DNA of 64,000 nt from Bacillus halotolerans. GTDB lineage: Bacteria; Bacillota; Bacilli; Bacillales; Bacillaceae. Both the position numbers and the translations under genes were made by a program. This document shows positions 36,653 to 46,367 of this stretch, piece by piece. Position 1 is the first letter of the stretch, and each line of letters opens with the position of its first letter. The stretch is from assembly GCF_001517105.1 (NCBI RefSeq), contig NZ_LPVF01000013.1, forward strand, positions 62,001 to 126,000, written 5' to 3'. The notes under the pieces are model-generated. The model was not told the origin of the DNA. It did no database searches and saw only the letters and a list, made by a program, of their open reading frames with translations.

Positions 36653-38551
36653 ATGAGCACACTTCAGGAGAAGGTGAGGCGTTATCAGCAAAACACCATT
36701 TCAGAGCTGAAAGATAGGCAAAATGATGACGGTTCTTGGACATTTTGCTTTGAAGGGCCAATCATGACGAATTCTTTTTTTATTCTGCTCCTCAGCTCAC
36801 TTGATGAAGGTGAAAATGAAAAAGAACTCATTTCGGCACTCGCAGCCGGCATTCGCGAAAATCAGCAGCCAGACGGAACGTTTAACAATTTTCCTGACGA
36901 AACAGGCGGCAATATAACAGCTACCGTCCAAGGATATGTCGGAATGCTGGCTTCAGGATGCTACCATCGAACTGATCCGCACATGAAAAAAGCTGAACAA
37001 TTCATTGCTTCACATGGCGGCTTGAGAAATATTCATTTTATGACAAAATGGATGCTTGCAGCAAATGGCCTTTACCCTTGGCCCGCTTTATATTTGCCAT
37101 TGTCGCTTTTAGCAATTCCCCCAACATTCCCGGTTCATTTTTATCAGTTCAGCACATATGCCCGTATACACTTTGCCCCGATGGCCGTAACACTCAATCA
37201 GCGATTCACACTAAAAAACCGCAAAATTCAATCTCTCCGCCACCTCGACCCGCACATGACAAAAAATCCTTTGACTTGGCTCCGTTCCGATGCTTTCGAG
37301 GAGAGAGACCTCTCTTCTGTTCTGACTCATTGGAAGCGCATTTTTCGTGCACCCTTTGCTCTTCAGAAACTGGGCTTACACACAGCTAAAACGTATATGC
37401 TTGACCGGATTGAAGAAGACGGCACACTGTACAGTTATGCAAGCGCCACAATATTTATGGTATACAGCCTTCTGTCACTTGGTGTGTCACGCCATTCACC
37501 GGTCATCCGAAGGGCAATAAATGGCATCAAAGCATTGGTGGCTGAATGCGGCGGCATTCCTTACTTAGAAAATTCCACATCCACTGTTTGGGATACTGCA
37601 TTAATCACCTATGCGCTTCAGCAAAACGGCGTTGCCGAAACAGACGGTACAATGACAAAAGCCGCTTCGTTTTTACAAAAGCGGCAGCATACCAAGATAG
37701 CAGATTGGTCTGTCAAAAATCCAAATGTATCTCCAGGCGGCTGGGGATTTTCAAATATCAACACGAATAACCCTGATTGTGACGACACCGCAGCCGTCTT
37801 AAAAGCAATTCCCCGCAACTTCTCTCCTTCTTCTTGGGAGCGAGGTGTGGCTTGGCTTTTATCGATGCAGAACAATGATGGAGGGTTTTCCGCCTTTGAA
37901 AAAAATGTGAACCACCCTCTTATCCGCCACCTCCCGCTTGAATCCGCCGAGGATGCGGCTGTTGATCCCTCAACCGCCGACCTTACCGGGCGGGTGCTGC
38001 ACTTTTTAGGTGAAAAAGCCGGCTTTTCAGTAAAACATCACCACATTCAGCGTGCTGTGAACTGGCTTTTTGAAAACCAGGAACATAATGGATCTTGGTA
38101 CGGACGATGGGGTGTTTGCTACATTTATGGCACATGGGCTGCCTTGACCGGTATGCACGCCTGCGGAGTTGTTCGAACACATCCTTCGATACAAAAGGCA
38201 ATCCGGTGGCTCAAAACCGTACAAAATGATGACGGCAGCTGGGGTGAATCCTGCAAAAGCGCGGAGGTCAATACCTATGTGCCGCTTAAAGAAGGAACCA
38301 TTATACAAACTGCATGGGCTTTAGATGCTTTATTACAATTTGAAAAACCCAGTCATTCAGCAATTGTGAAAGGAATGAACTACCTCATGGACAACAGTTC
38401 TCAAGACGGTAGAAGCTTGACTTATCCAGTGGGTATCGGGCTGCCAAAGCAATTTTATATTCGTTACCATAGTTACCCTTATGTGTTCCCTTTGTTGGCT
38501 GTCAGCAAGTATTTGAATTCTATTGAAAAGGAGACAGCAAATGAAACGTGA
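36653..38551 (+). CDS. sqhC: Sporulenol synthase (squalene-hopene cyclase family)
   Basis: A protein of 632 residues that cyclises tetraprenyl-curcumene to sporulenol, a sesquarterpene of spore membranes that protects against oxidants. Several QW repeats are seen (QNDDGSWTF, QQPDGTFNNF, QNNDGGFSAF, QEHNGSWYGRWG, QNDDGSWGES). The catalytic acid motif DXDD is present as PDCDDTAAV. ATG 36653 follows GAAGGAGTTGAGCGGG. The gene overlaps sodF by 11 bp and is co-transcribed with it. Confidence 0.94.
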   Translation: MSTLQEKVRRYQQNTISELKDRQNDDGSWTFCFEGPIMTNSFFILLLSSLDEGENEKELISALAAGIRENQQPDGTFNNFPDETGGNITATVQGYVGMLASGCYHRTDPHMKKAEQFIASHGGLRNIHFMTKWMLAANGLYPWPALYLPLSLLAIPPTFPVHFYQFSTYARIHFAPMAVTLNQRFTLKNRKIQSLRHLDPHMTKNPLTWLRSDAFEERDLSSVLTHWKRIFRAPFALQKLGLHTAKTYMLDRIEEDGTLYSYASATIFMVYSLLSLGVSRHSPVIRRAINGIKALVAECGGIPYLENSTSTVWDTALITYALQQNGVAETDGTMTKAASFLQKRQHTKIADWSVKNPNVSPGGWGFSNINTNNPDCDDTAAVLKAIPRNFSPSSWERGVAWLLSMQNNDGGFSAFEKNVNHPLIRHLPLESAEDAAVDPSTADLTGRVLHFLGEKAGFSVKHHHIQRAVNWLFENQEHNGSWYGRWGVCYIYGTWAALTGMHACGVVRTHPSIQKAIRWLKTVQNDDGSWGESCKSAEVNTYVPLKEGTIIQTAWALDALLQFEKPSHSAIVKGMNYLMDNSSQDGRSLTYPVGIGLPKQFYIRYHSYPYVFPLLAVSKYLNSIEKETANET

Positions 38552-39386
38552 ATCTTATCAAAACGAGATGTTCAATTGGTGTGAAGCCTTAAAAGATCAG
38601 ATTCAAAAACGAGGACAGCTTGATCAATTTGAGGATCAAATCGAAAAGATGATTGAAGCGCTGGAGGATGACCAGACGACAGAAGAAGAGTGGTATCAGC
38701 AGGCCGCCACACTCTATCGTGATATTACACAATCAGAAGAAACAGGTGAAAGACGTGCCTTCGTTCCTATAGGAAAACATGTTCTCCCAAAGCTTCCGTA
38801 CAAGTACTCCGCTTTAGAACCTTATATTTCACGTGATATTATGGTGCTTCATCATACAAAGCATCATCAAAGCTATGTTGACGGACTGAATAAAGCAGAA
38901 TTGGCGCTTAAGAATGCCAGAGCTTCAAAGAACTATGACTTGATCACTCATTGGGAAAGAGAGCTGGCATTTCATGGAGCCGGCCATTATTTGCACAGTA
39001 TTTTTTGGTTTTCTATGCATCCAAATGGAAAAAGACGTCCTACTGGAGCATTGTTTCAAATGATCGATCTTTCATTTGGAAGCTATTCGGCCTTTAAGGA
39101 GCATTTTACCCAAGCTGCAAAAAAAGTGGAGGGTGTCGGGTGGGCCATTCTTGTCTGGTCCCCTCGTTCCGGACGGCTTGAGATTTTAGCCGCAGAGAAG
39201 CACCAGCACTTCAGCCAGTGGGATGTTATCCCTCTTTTGCCGCTTGATGTATGGGAACATGCTTACTATTTGCAATATAAAAATGACCGCGGGAGCTATG
39301 TTGATCATTGGTGGAATGTAGTCGATTGGCGTGAAGCCGAAAAACGTTTTGAACAGGCAAAAGAAGTTGTATGGAAACTCTATTAA
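38541..39386 (+). CDS. sodF: Iron-type superoxide dismutase SodF with N-terminal extension
   Basis: A 281-residue protein. Residues 1-80 are a charged helical extension not found in ordinary SODs. The Fe/Mn SOD domain begins near KLPYKYSALEPYISRDIMVL. The metal ligands are His in LHHTKHHQSYVD, His in HGAGHYLHSIFW, and Asp and His in LPLDVWEHAYYLQY. The gene starts inside the end of sqhC (ATG 38541 after GAAAAGGAGACAGCAA), linking spore lipid synthesis with superoxide removal. The function of the extension is unknown. Confidence 0.92.
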   Translation: MKRESYQNEMFNWCEALKDQIQKRGQLDQFEDQIEKMIEALEDDQTTEEEWYQQAATLYRDITQSEETGERRAFVPIGKHVLPKLPYKYSALEPYISRDIMVLHHTKHHQSYVDGLNKAELALKNARASKNYDLITHWERELAFHGAGHYLHSIFWFSMHPNGKRRPTGALFQMIDLSFGSYSAFKEHFTQAAKKVEGVGWAILVWSPRSGRLEILAAEKHQHFSQWDVIPLLPLDVWEHAYYLQYKNDRGSYVDHWWNVVDWREAEKRFEQAKEVVWKLY

Positions 39387-39418
39387 AAAAGCCCCCTTTT
39401 CCAGGGGGCTTCATTTTT
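39385..39418. terminator. Bidirectional terminator between sodF and yocR
   Basis: AAAAGCCCCCT / AGGGGGCTT stem with A-run on one side and T-run on the other. Confidence 0.8.
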
Positions 39419-40755
39419 TAAAAAACACCTAATACATGTAAAAATACAATAATGATTGCAACAGGTGAAAGATAACGTATCAGCAGAAGCCAAACCGCGA
39501 ACCACTTTCGCTTGAGGTTTGAGCCGCTTTTCAGCTCGTTAAACAAATCCTCTTTCGGTATTTTTAACGGTACAAAGATAGAAATCAATAACGCTCCTAA
39601 CGGCATTAAAATATTGCTGACCAGAAAATCAGCTGCGTCAAAAATAGACATGTGAAAAATGGTAACATCACTTAAAACCCCGTATGATAACGCAGACGGT
39701 ACGCCGACCAGAAAGATAGCAATCCCGCCGATCCAAGCAAATCGTTTTCTTTTACTAACATCGCCTTTAGAAAGCACAGCGACCAAAATTTCAAGCATTG
39801 AAAAGGCAGAGGTCAGTGCCGCAAATAAAAATAGAATTAAAAATGCTAATAAAAAGACAATTCCGAACGGCATTTGATTAAACACAGTCGGCAGCACATT
39901 AAATAACAGAACAGGCCCTTGATCCGGTTTGAGGCCGAATGAAAAAACAGCTGGAAAGATCGCGATGCCCGCCATAATGGCGACAAGGACATTCAAAACC
40001 GTAACAGATACAGCAGACTGCACCAGATTTTCTTGTTTCTCTAGATAAGCACTATACGTTACCATTACAGATACACCGACACTTAATAAGAAGAAGGACT
40101 GGCCCATCGCATATAATATCGTATTGGCGTCAATCGCAGAGATATCAGGTGTCAGGAAAAACTTAATACCTTCTATCGCTCCATGAAGTGTAACTGAACG
40201 CACCATTAAAATGATAAATAATATAAAAAGCGCCGGCATTAAAATTTGGCTTGCTTTTTCAATTCCGCTGCTTACACCTTTTGCGACAACCAAAATTGTC
40301 ACCAGCATAAACAGCAGCTGGCCTCCTACAGCCAAATAAGGATTTGAAATAGTATTCGCAAACAGCGTATTAAATCCTGACGTATGCGATAAACCGCCGG
40401 TAAAGCCTTTAAAAATGTAATTTAAAATCCATCCGCCGACGACGCTGTAGAATGATAACAGAATAAAGCACGTCGCCATGCCCAAATAGCCTATCCAATG
40501 CCACTTAGACCCTGGAGCAAGAGATTTATAGGATTGGACGGCATCTTGCTGTGTTTTTCTGCCTATGATGAATTCACCGAGCAATAATGGCAGTCCGATT
40601 AAAATTGTAAATAAAATAAAAATAAATAAAAACGCGCCTCCTCCGCTGGTGCCTGCTACATATGGGAATTTCCATATTGCACCGAGACCGATAGCCGATC
40701 CAGCCGCAGCTAAAATAAAGCCCAGCTTCGAAGACCATTGATTAGCTTCCTTCAC
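39418..40755 (-). CDS. yocR: NSS-family sodium-dependent transporter YocR
   Basis: A 445-residue neurotransmitter:sodium symporter homologue (LeuT fold) with about 11-12 membrane helices. The first helix has the unwound motif [20 protein letters not shown] that binds substrate and Na+. [15 protein letters not shown] and the helix 6 segment [20 protein letters not shown] (here [10 protein letters not shown]) are also typical. Substrate, probably an amino acid, is unknown. The start is GTG at 40755 (AGGAG eight bases before) rather than the upstream TTG. Confidence 0.92.
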   Translation of the reverse strand: MKEANQWSSKLGFILAAAGSAIGLGAIWKFPYVAGTSGGGAFLFIFILFTILIGLPLLLGEFIIGRKTQQDAVQSYKSLAPGSKWHWIGYLGMATCFILLSFYSVVGGWILNYIFKGFTGGLSHTSGFNTLFANTISNPYLAVGGQLLFMLVTILVVAKGVSSGIEKASQILMPALFILFIILMVRSVTLHGAIEGIKFFLTPDISAIDANTILYAMGQSFFLLSVGVSVMVTYSAYLEKQENLVQSAVSVTVLNVLVAIMAGIAIFPAVFSFGLKPDQGPVLLFNVLPTVFNQMPFGIVFLLAFLILFLFAALTSAFSMLEILVAVLSKGDVSKRKRFAWIGGIAIFLVGVPSALSYGVLSDVTIFHMSIFDAADFLVSNILMPLGALLISIFVPLKIPKEDLFNELKSGSNLKRKWFAVWLLLIRYLSPVAIIIVFLHVLGVF

Positions 40756-40995
40756 CCTATCACTCCTATTTTCCAAAACAGCTTAAAGGTTCATTGTAAG
40801 AATATCTACCTATATAGTCAAGAATATTTTGATTAGTTTACATAATATATTTATCATCTATTTCCATAGATATATCAGAATACAGTCAATCTATCAATAT
40901 TGAATTATTCAGAAAATTAATTATAATAGGGGAATACCAAAAAATCTGTAAGGATTTCTGCTGGAGTTCTTGATCAGTGTATGAGGAGTGTTTTT

Positions 40996-41961
40996 ATGGA
41001 AAACATCAGAAAGATAAGTCATTTCGCGGGACAAACCTTCGGAATCTGGGTCATTGTTTTTGCCGTGCTCGGATTTTCTTTCCCATCATTATTTTCTTGG
41101 ATCAGTTCTTATATTACGATTTTTCTTGGCATTATTATGTTTGGAATGGGGCTAACACTGCAAACCGATGATTTTAAAGAGCTGATCAGAAAACCTTTGT
41201 ATGTCATTATCGGAGTGATCGCCCAATATACGATTATGCCGCTTGTTGCTTTCAGCTTAGCCTATGGCCTGCATCTTCCCTCGGAAATCGCGGTAGGCGT
41301 TATTCTCGTTGGCTGCTGTCCCGGTGGAACTGCCTCTAATGTCATGACATTTTTAGCAAAAGGCAATACGGCCCTGTCTGTTGCTGTCACTACGATTTCC
41401 ACCTTGTTGGCACCTGTTTTGACGCCGGTTTTGATTATGCTGTTTGCCAAGGAATGGCTGCCTGTCTCACCTGGCTCGTTATTTATTTCGATTTTGCAGG
41501 CTGTATTGATTCCAATCATTGCAGGCCTAGTCGTCAAAATATTTTTCAAAAAACAGGTAGCAAAAGCCGTTCATGCCCTGCCGCTTGTTTCAGTCATCGG
41601 TATCGTTGCCATTGTGTCAGCTGTTGTAAGCGGCAACCGGGAAAACCTGCTTCAATCAGGTTTGCTTATTTTTTCAGTAGTTATCCTGCATAACGGGTTT
41701 GGATATTTACTGGGATTTCTTTGTGCAAAGCTGTTAAAAATGGATTATTCGTCTCAAAAAGCAATTGCAATTGAAGTCGGCATGCAAAACTCAGGGCTTG
41801 GCGCAGCACTTGCCACGGCACATTTTTCACCGCTATCTGCCGTTCCGAGCGCGATTTTCAGTGTATGGCACAACCTTTCGGGCTCCCTGCTCGCTACATA
41901 TTGGTCTAAAAAAGGTAAGAATCCAAAAGAAGATTCAAACAGCACAGAACTGTCTCTTTAA
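40996..41961 (+). CDS. yocS: Bile acid:sodium symporter (BASS) family transporter YocS
   Basis: A protein of 321 residues with ten predicted membrane helices. The family crossover motifs are GCCPGGTASNVMTFLAKGN (about residue 105-123) and EVGMQNSGLGAALA (about residue 258). Bacterial members carry pantoate, keto-acids or other organic anions with Na+; the substrate of YocS is unknown. ATG 40996 follows GAGGAGTGTTTTT. It converges on odhAB. Confidence 0.92.
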   Translation: MENIRKISHFAGQTFGIWVIVFAVLGFSFPSLFSWISSYITIFLGIIMFGMGLTLQTDDFKELIRKPLYVIIGVIAQYTIMPLVAFSLAYGLHLPSEIAVGVILVGCCPGGTASNVMTFLAKGNTALSVAVTTISTLLAPVLTPVLIMLFAKEWLPVSPGSLFISILQAVLIPIIAGLVVKIFFKKQVAKAVHALPLVSVIGIVAIVSAVVSGNRENLLQSGLLIFSVVILHNGFGYLLGFLCAKLLKMDYSSQKAIAIEVGMQNSGLGAALATAHFSPLSAVPSAIFSVWHNLSGSLLATYWSKKGKNPKEDSNSTELSL

Positions 41962-41975
41962 CATTCTATTGTATA

Positions 41976-42016
41976 TAAAAAGGTACATCACGTTTATCCG
42001 TGATGTACCTTTTTAA
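41976..42016. terminator. Bidirectional terminator between yocS and odhB
   Basis: AAAAAGGTACATCACG / CGTGATGTACCTTTTT hairpin ending just before the odhB stop. Confidence 0.85.
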
Positions 42017-42018
42017 TT

Positions 42019-43272
42019 TTATCCCTCTAATAAAAGCTGTTCAGGATCTTCTAGTAAGTTTTTAATTGTGACAAGGAATCCAACTGCTTCTTTACCGTCT
42101 ACAATTCGGTGATCATAAGATAAAGCGATATACATCATCGGACGGTTTTCGAAACGCTCTTCATCAATTGCGACAGGGCGCAGCTGAATCTTATGCATAC
42201 CCAGGATACCAACTTGAGGGCTGTTTAAAATCGGTGTCGACATGAGTGAACCGAAAGTCCCTCCGTTTGTAATGGTAAATGAGCCTCCTTGCAGCTCACC
42301 AAGGGTCAATTTATTGCTTCTCGCTTTTTTCGCAAGCTCGCCGATTTCTTTTTCAATGCCTGCAAATGTCAGGCGGTCTGCATCACGTACAACTGGAACG
42401 ACAAGTCCTTCCTCAGCTGCGACAGCGATTCCGATATCATAGAATTTTTTAACAATCAGCTCATCGCCTTGAATTTCTGCATTCAAGAGCGGATATTTTT
42501 TCAAAGCCGCTACAACAGCTTTTGTAAAGAAAGACATAAAGCCGAGCTTCACTTCATTTTGCTCAAAGAATTGGTCTTTGCGGCGTTTTCTAAGATTCAT
42601 AACAGCCGTCATGTCAACTTCATTAAATGTAGTCAGCATCGCAGATGTTTGCTGTACTTCGACTAGACGTTTTGCGATTGTCTGTCTGCGGCGTGACATT
42701 TTTTGCACTTCAACAGGCTTTTCAAAGCTTTGCTGTGTTTTTTGAGCCTGCGGCTGCTGTTTTTGCTGAGAAGCTGGTTTCGCCGCCGGTTTTTCATACG
42801 CCTCAACATCCTGTTTGCGCACTCTTCCAAGCGGGTCGCCAGTCGGAACCTGAGACAGGTCAATCCCTTTCTCTCTCGCCAGCTTACGGGCAGAAGGAGA
42901 TGCGATTGTTCTTGATTTTGCTTCAGTTTGCGCTTCCTGGCTCACTTCTTGCGCCGCTGGTTCAGCTTGCTTTTCTTCTTTTTCACTTTCTTTGCTTTCA
43001 GCCTTCTCTGAAGGAGCAGGGGCAGAACTTTCACCCGCGCCTTCTGTAATGGTACCGATAATTTCTCCAACTTGGACGGTATCACCCGAATCTTTCAATA
43101 CCTCTTGAAGAACACCCGATTCTTCTGCTGTCAATTCAACATTTACTTTATCCGTTTCAAGTTCAAGCAGATATTCACCCTGTTCTACATAATCACCGGG
43201 CTGCTTTAACCATTGGGCTATTGTTCCTTCTGAGATTGATTCTGCTAATTCAGGTACCTTAATTTCCGCCAT
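42019..43272 (-). CDS. odhB: 2-oxoglutarate dehydrogenase E2, dihydrolipoyl succinyltransferase
   Basis: A 417-residue E2 subunit: lipoyl domain with the lipoylated Lys in [11 protein letters not shown] (about residue 42), an Ala/Glu/Lys/Pro/Gln-rich linker, the E1/E3-binding domain ([20 protein letters not shown]), a second linker, and the catalytic core with the active-site [16 protein letters not shown] near the C terminus. It moves the succinyl group to CoA in the TCA cycle. The start is 15 bp behind odhA, one operon. Confidence 0.96.
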   Translation of the reverse strand: MAEIKVPELAESISEGTIAQWLKQPGDYVEQGEYLLELETDKVNVELTAEESGVLQEVLKDSGDTVQVGEIIGTITEGAGESSAPAPSEKAESKESEKEEKQAEPAAQEVSQEAQTEAKSRTIASPSARKLAREKGIDLSQVPTGDPLGRVRKQDVEAYEKPAAKPASQQKQQPQAQKTQQSFEKPVEVQKMSRRRQTIAKRLVEVQQTSAMLTTFNEVDMTAVMNLRKRRKDQFFEQNEVKLGFMSFFTKAVVAALKKYPLLNAEIQGDELIVKKFYDIGIAVAAEEGLVVPVVRDADRLTFAGIEKEIGELAKKARSNKLTLGELQGGSFTITNGGTFGSLMSTPILNSPQVGILGMHKIQLRPVAIDEERFENRPMMYIALSYDHRIVDGKEAVGFLVTIKNLLEDPEQLLLEG

Positions 43273-43287
43273 TTTTTCATTTCCCCC

Positions 43288-46122
43288 TTAGTTTTTGCGA
43301 GTCAAGCTATCAGATACAATACGTTCCTGTTCTTTTTTATGAACTGTCGGATCTCCCTCTGCAGGACTGGATCGTCTTCTTCGTCCAATATATTGAACGC
43401 TTACTCCTTCTGGTGCAAGTTCTGTCAAATAAGGGCTGATGTAGCTCCAAGCCCCCATGTTCTGCGGCTCTTCCTGAACCCAAACGATTTCTTTTAGGTT
43501 CGGGAGCTTTGCAAATAATTCTTTGACTCCTTTTGCAGGGAATGGATACAGCTGTTCAATTCTCGCAATGTGAAGCCACTCTTTCCCGTCTTCTAACTTG
43601 TTGAAATGATCGCTGATGTCTATAGATACTTTACCGCTGGATAATACGAGCCGCGTTACTTTTTCATACTCATGAGAAAGTCCTGACTGTTCGTAAACAG
43701 GCTGGAAGCGGCTTTCGCTGAGCTCCTGCACTTCAGAAACGGTATTCGGATTGCGCAGAAGGCTCTTCGGCGTCATGATGACGAGCGGACGAATTTCCTC
43801 ACGCAGCAGCATTTTAGCCTGTCTTCTTAATATATGAAAATATTGAGCGGCGCTTGTCAGGTTGGCAACCGTCCAGTTATTCTCAGCAGCTAGCTGCAGG
43901 AACCGCTCGATTCTACCGCTTGAATGCTCAGGGCCCTGTCCCTCATAACCGTGCGGCAGCAGCATCACTAATCCGGATTTTTGGCCCCATTTTGCTCGTC
44001 CGGCAGAAATAAATTGGTCAAAGTACACTTGAGCAGCATTGGCAAAATCCCCATACTGCGCTTCCCAAAGGACAAGTGTTTCAGGTGAATACACATTATA
44101 GCCGTATTCAAAACCGAGTACAGATCCTTCAGACAGCGGGCTGTTATGAACGGCAAATGATGTGTCACAATCTGACAAATGGTGCAGCGGCACAAATTCC
44201 TTGCCTGTCTCACTGTCGTGAAGCACAAGGTTTCTTTGGGCAAACGTTCCGCGCTCAGAATCCTGTCCTGTTAATCGAATCGGTGTTCCGTCTTTCAGAA
44301 TGGAAGCAAACGCGAGAGATTCAGCCAATGACCATTCCACTTTTCTGTCATCATCAAACGCTTTGGCCCGTCTTTCCAAAATGCGTTTTAGCTTACCGAA
44401 TACATTAAACGACTCCGGCCAATTGACCAGTTCGCCATTCAGCTTGCGGAGCACATCAAAATCAATAGATGTATCTACATCCGGAAAGCCGTTTGAAACA
44501 GGTTCCGGAAGTTCTATTTCACTGGCGATATGTTCCTTTTTAGCCGGCACTTTTTGATAAGCGTCTTCTATGCGTTTCGTTACCGACTTTTCAATGTTTT
44601 GAACAACTTCCTCGGTTAGCACCCCTTCTTTAACGAGCTTTTCCGCGAAAATATGTTTGACAGTCCGATGCTTTCTTACAGCGTCATACAGCATCGGCTG
44701 AGTAGTTGACGGCTCATCCATTTCGTTGTGTCCATAGCGTCTGTACCCGATCAAGTCAATCAGAAAGTCCTTGTTGAATGTTTTTCGGTATTCTACCGCA
44801 AACTTAACAGCTGAAAGACAGGCTTCAGGATCGTCCGCATTTACGTGAACAATCGGAATTTCATAGCCCTTCGCCAGGTCACTGGCATAGTTTGTTGATC
44901 TTGATTCAGCGCTTTCTGTTGTGAATCCGATCATGTTATTGGCGATAATATGAATCGCACCGCCGACTTGATACCCTTTTAAAGAGCTTAAATTCAATGT
45001 TTCAGCTACAATTCCTTCCCCCGGGAACGCAGCGTCTCCATGAATTAAAATCGCAAGTGATTTTGTTTCATCCTGAACCGGATATCCGCTTTGTGTTCTT
45101 GTTTCCTGCGCCGCTCTTGTGCTGCCTTCAACAATCGGATTGATAAATTCCAAGTGGCTCGGGTTATTCGCCAGCGTAATGCGCGCTGACTTCGTTTCAG
45201 CGTCATGAAGCTCACGGTTCGCTCCCAGATGATATTTGACATCCCCCGTCCATCCGTAGCTGATGCCGATTGATCCTTCAGACGGGACAAGATCTTTGTT
45301 CGGCGCGTGCTGGAATTCTGAGAAGATGATTTCATACGGTTTGCCCAGCACATGTGCCAGCACATTCAGGCGGCCCCTGTGCGCCATACCGATGTTGACG
45401 CTCGTTGTACCTGATTTGACAGATTGTGCAATAATGTCATCAAGCACTGGAACGAGAGCGTCCAGACCCTCAATTGAAAAACGCTTCTGCCCGACGAAGG
45501 TCCGATGTAAAAATTGCTCGAATCCCTCTACTTCCATCAGTCTCTCCAGCACAGCTGACAGCTTTTCGGCTGAGTCCTTTTGGAACAATTCACCGGATTC
45601 AATCTTTTGAGTCAGCCATTCGCGCTCTTTAAAGTCGTGTACATGATCAAATTCAAATGAGATGGTTCTTTTATACGTATTTCGTAAATATTGAATGGCT
45701 TCTAAACCGTTCGTAATGTTTGTAGGAGCGTCTTTACAAATGACCGACGCAGGTATTTCTTTTATTTCCTCTTCTGTTAGCCCGTAATCGGATAATGGAA
45801 AGAGCTCGCTCTTTTTCCCATCCTTTCTGAGCGGATTGACGGAAGCGTTCAAATGGCCATAGGTTCGTATATCTTCTGCAAGTCTGATTGCTGATGCGAT
45901 CTTTTGTATCAGATCGGCTGTAACACGTCCCTTTTCTTTTGTTCCCGTTGCCTCTTTTATATCGCTTGGAGGAGCTCCGAGTTCGTCGAACATTTCCTTC
46001 AGATCCGGATCAATGCTGTTCGGATCCTGGGTGTACTGATCGTAAAGCTCCAGGGCATAACCGAGGTTCGGACCGTAAAAATCTTCCCAATTCATTCGTT
46101 GTTTCATATTATTTTGAAACAT
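43288..46122 (-). CDS. odhA: 2-oxoglutarate dehydrogenase E1 component
   Basis: A thiamine-diphosphate enzyme of 944 residues that decarboxylates 2-oxoglutarate. The N-terminal [20 protein letters not shown] segment is the E2-binding end. The TPP site is seen in [20 protein letters not shown] and NNMIGFTT. The transketolase-like C-terminal half has the [14 protein letters not shown]-like and [20 protein letters not shown] motifs. First gene of odhA-odhB; E3 (PdhD) is shared and lies elsewhere. Confidence 0.96.
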   Translation of the reverse strand: MFQNNMKQRMNWEDFYGPNLGYALELYDQYTQDPNSIDPDLKEMFDELGAPPSDIKEATGTKEKGRVTADLIQKIASAIRLAEDIRTYGHLNASVNPLRKDGKKSELFPLSDYGLTEEEIKEIPASVICKDAPTNITNGLEAIQYLRNTYKRTISFEFDHVHDFKEREWLTQKIESGELFQKDSAEKLSAVLERLMEVEGFEQFLHRTFVGQKRFSIEGLDALVPVLDDIIAQSVKSGTTSVNIGMAHRGRLNVLAHVLGKPYEIIFSEFQHAPNKDLVPSEGSIGISYGWTGDVKYHLGANRELHDAETKSARITLANNPSHLEFINPIVEGSTRAAQETRTQSGYPVQDETKSLAILIHGDAAFPGEGIVAETLNLSSLKGYQVGGAIHIIANNMIGFTTESAESRSTNYASDLAKGYEIPIVHVNADDPEACLSAVKFAVEYRKTFNKDFLIDLIGYRRYGHNEMDEPSTTQPMLYDAVRKHRTVKHIFAEKLVKEGVLTEEVVQNIEKSVTKRIEDAYQKVPAKKEHIASEIELPEPVSNGFPDVDTSIDFDVLRKLNGELVNWPESFNVFGKLKRILERRAKAFDDDRKVEWSLAESLAFASILKDGTPIRLTGQDSERGTFAQRNLVLHDSETGKEFVPLHHLSDCDTSFAVHNSPLSEGSVLGFEYGYNVYSPETLVLWEAQYGDFANAAQVYFDQFISAGRAKWGQKSGLVMLLPHGYEGQGPEHSSGRIERFLQLAAENNWTVANLTSAAQYFHILRRQAKMLLREEIRPLVIMTPKSLLRNPNTVSEVQELSESRFQPVYEQSGLSHEYEKVTRLVLSSGKVSIDISDHFNKLEDGKEWLHIARIEQLYPFPAKGVKELFAKLPNLKEIVWVQEEPQNMGAWSYISPYLTELAPEGVSVQYIGRRRRSSPAEGDPTVHKKEQERIVSDSLTRKN

Positions 46123-46208
46123 TTGAATATTACCCCCAACCTAGATAATCAAGTGATTTATTCACTATCTTAAAATAACTTTCGAACACTGTGCCCAAAA
46201 TTATGTAA

Positions 46209-46222
46209 TAAAAACGCTTCCA
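46209..46222 (-). promoter_or_regulatory. Possible cre (CcpA) site upstream of odhA
   Basis: On the minus strand TGGAAGCGTTTTTA matches 12 of 14 positions of the cre consensus TGWNANCGNTNWCA. It lies 87 bp before the odhA start. Glucose repression of odhAB is known, but that this site causes it is inference. Confidence 0.3.
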
Positions 46223-46330
46223 ACGATATTTTACCACTGTTTGCAATTTGATTCTACCTTGATTGTTCACAAAATAGTAAAAAACCTTTATAAAAAACAA
46301 AAAATTTAATCATTTAAAAAAAGAAACGCC

Positions 46331-46367
46331 AAAAAGCATAGAATAAAGGGTTATCCTATGCTTTTAT
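46331..46367 (-). terminator. Terminator at the yojO 3' end
   Basis: AAAAGCATAG / CTATGCTTTT hairpin overlapping the last yojO codons. Confidence 0.6.

Noticed and set aside
42645..43049. 134-codon plus-strand frame opposite odhB
   Set aside because: It mirrors the Ala/Gln/Glu-rich linkers of OdhB, which give long antisense frames by composition.
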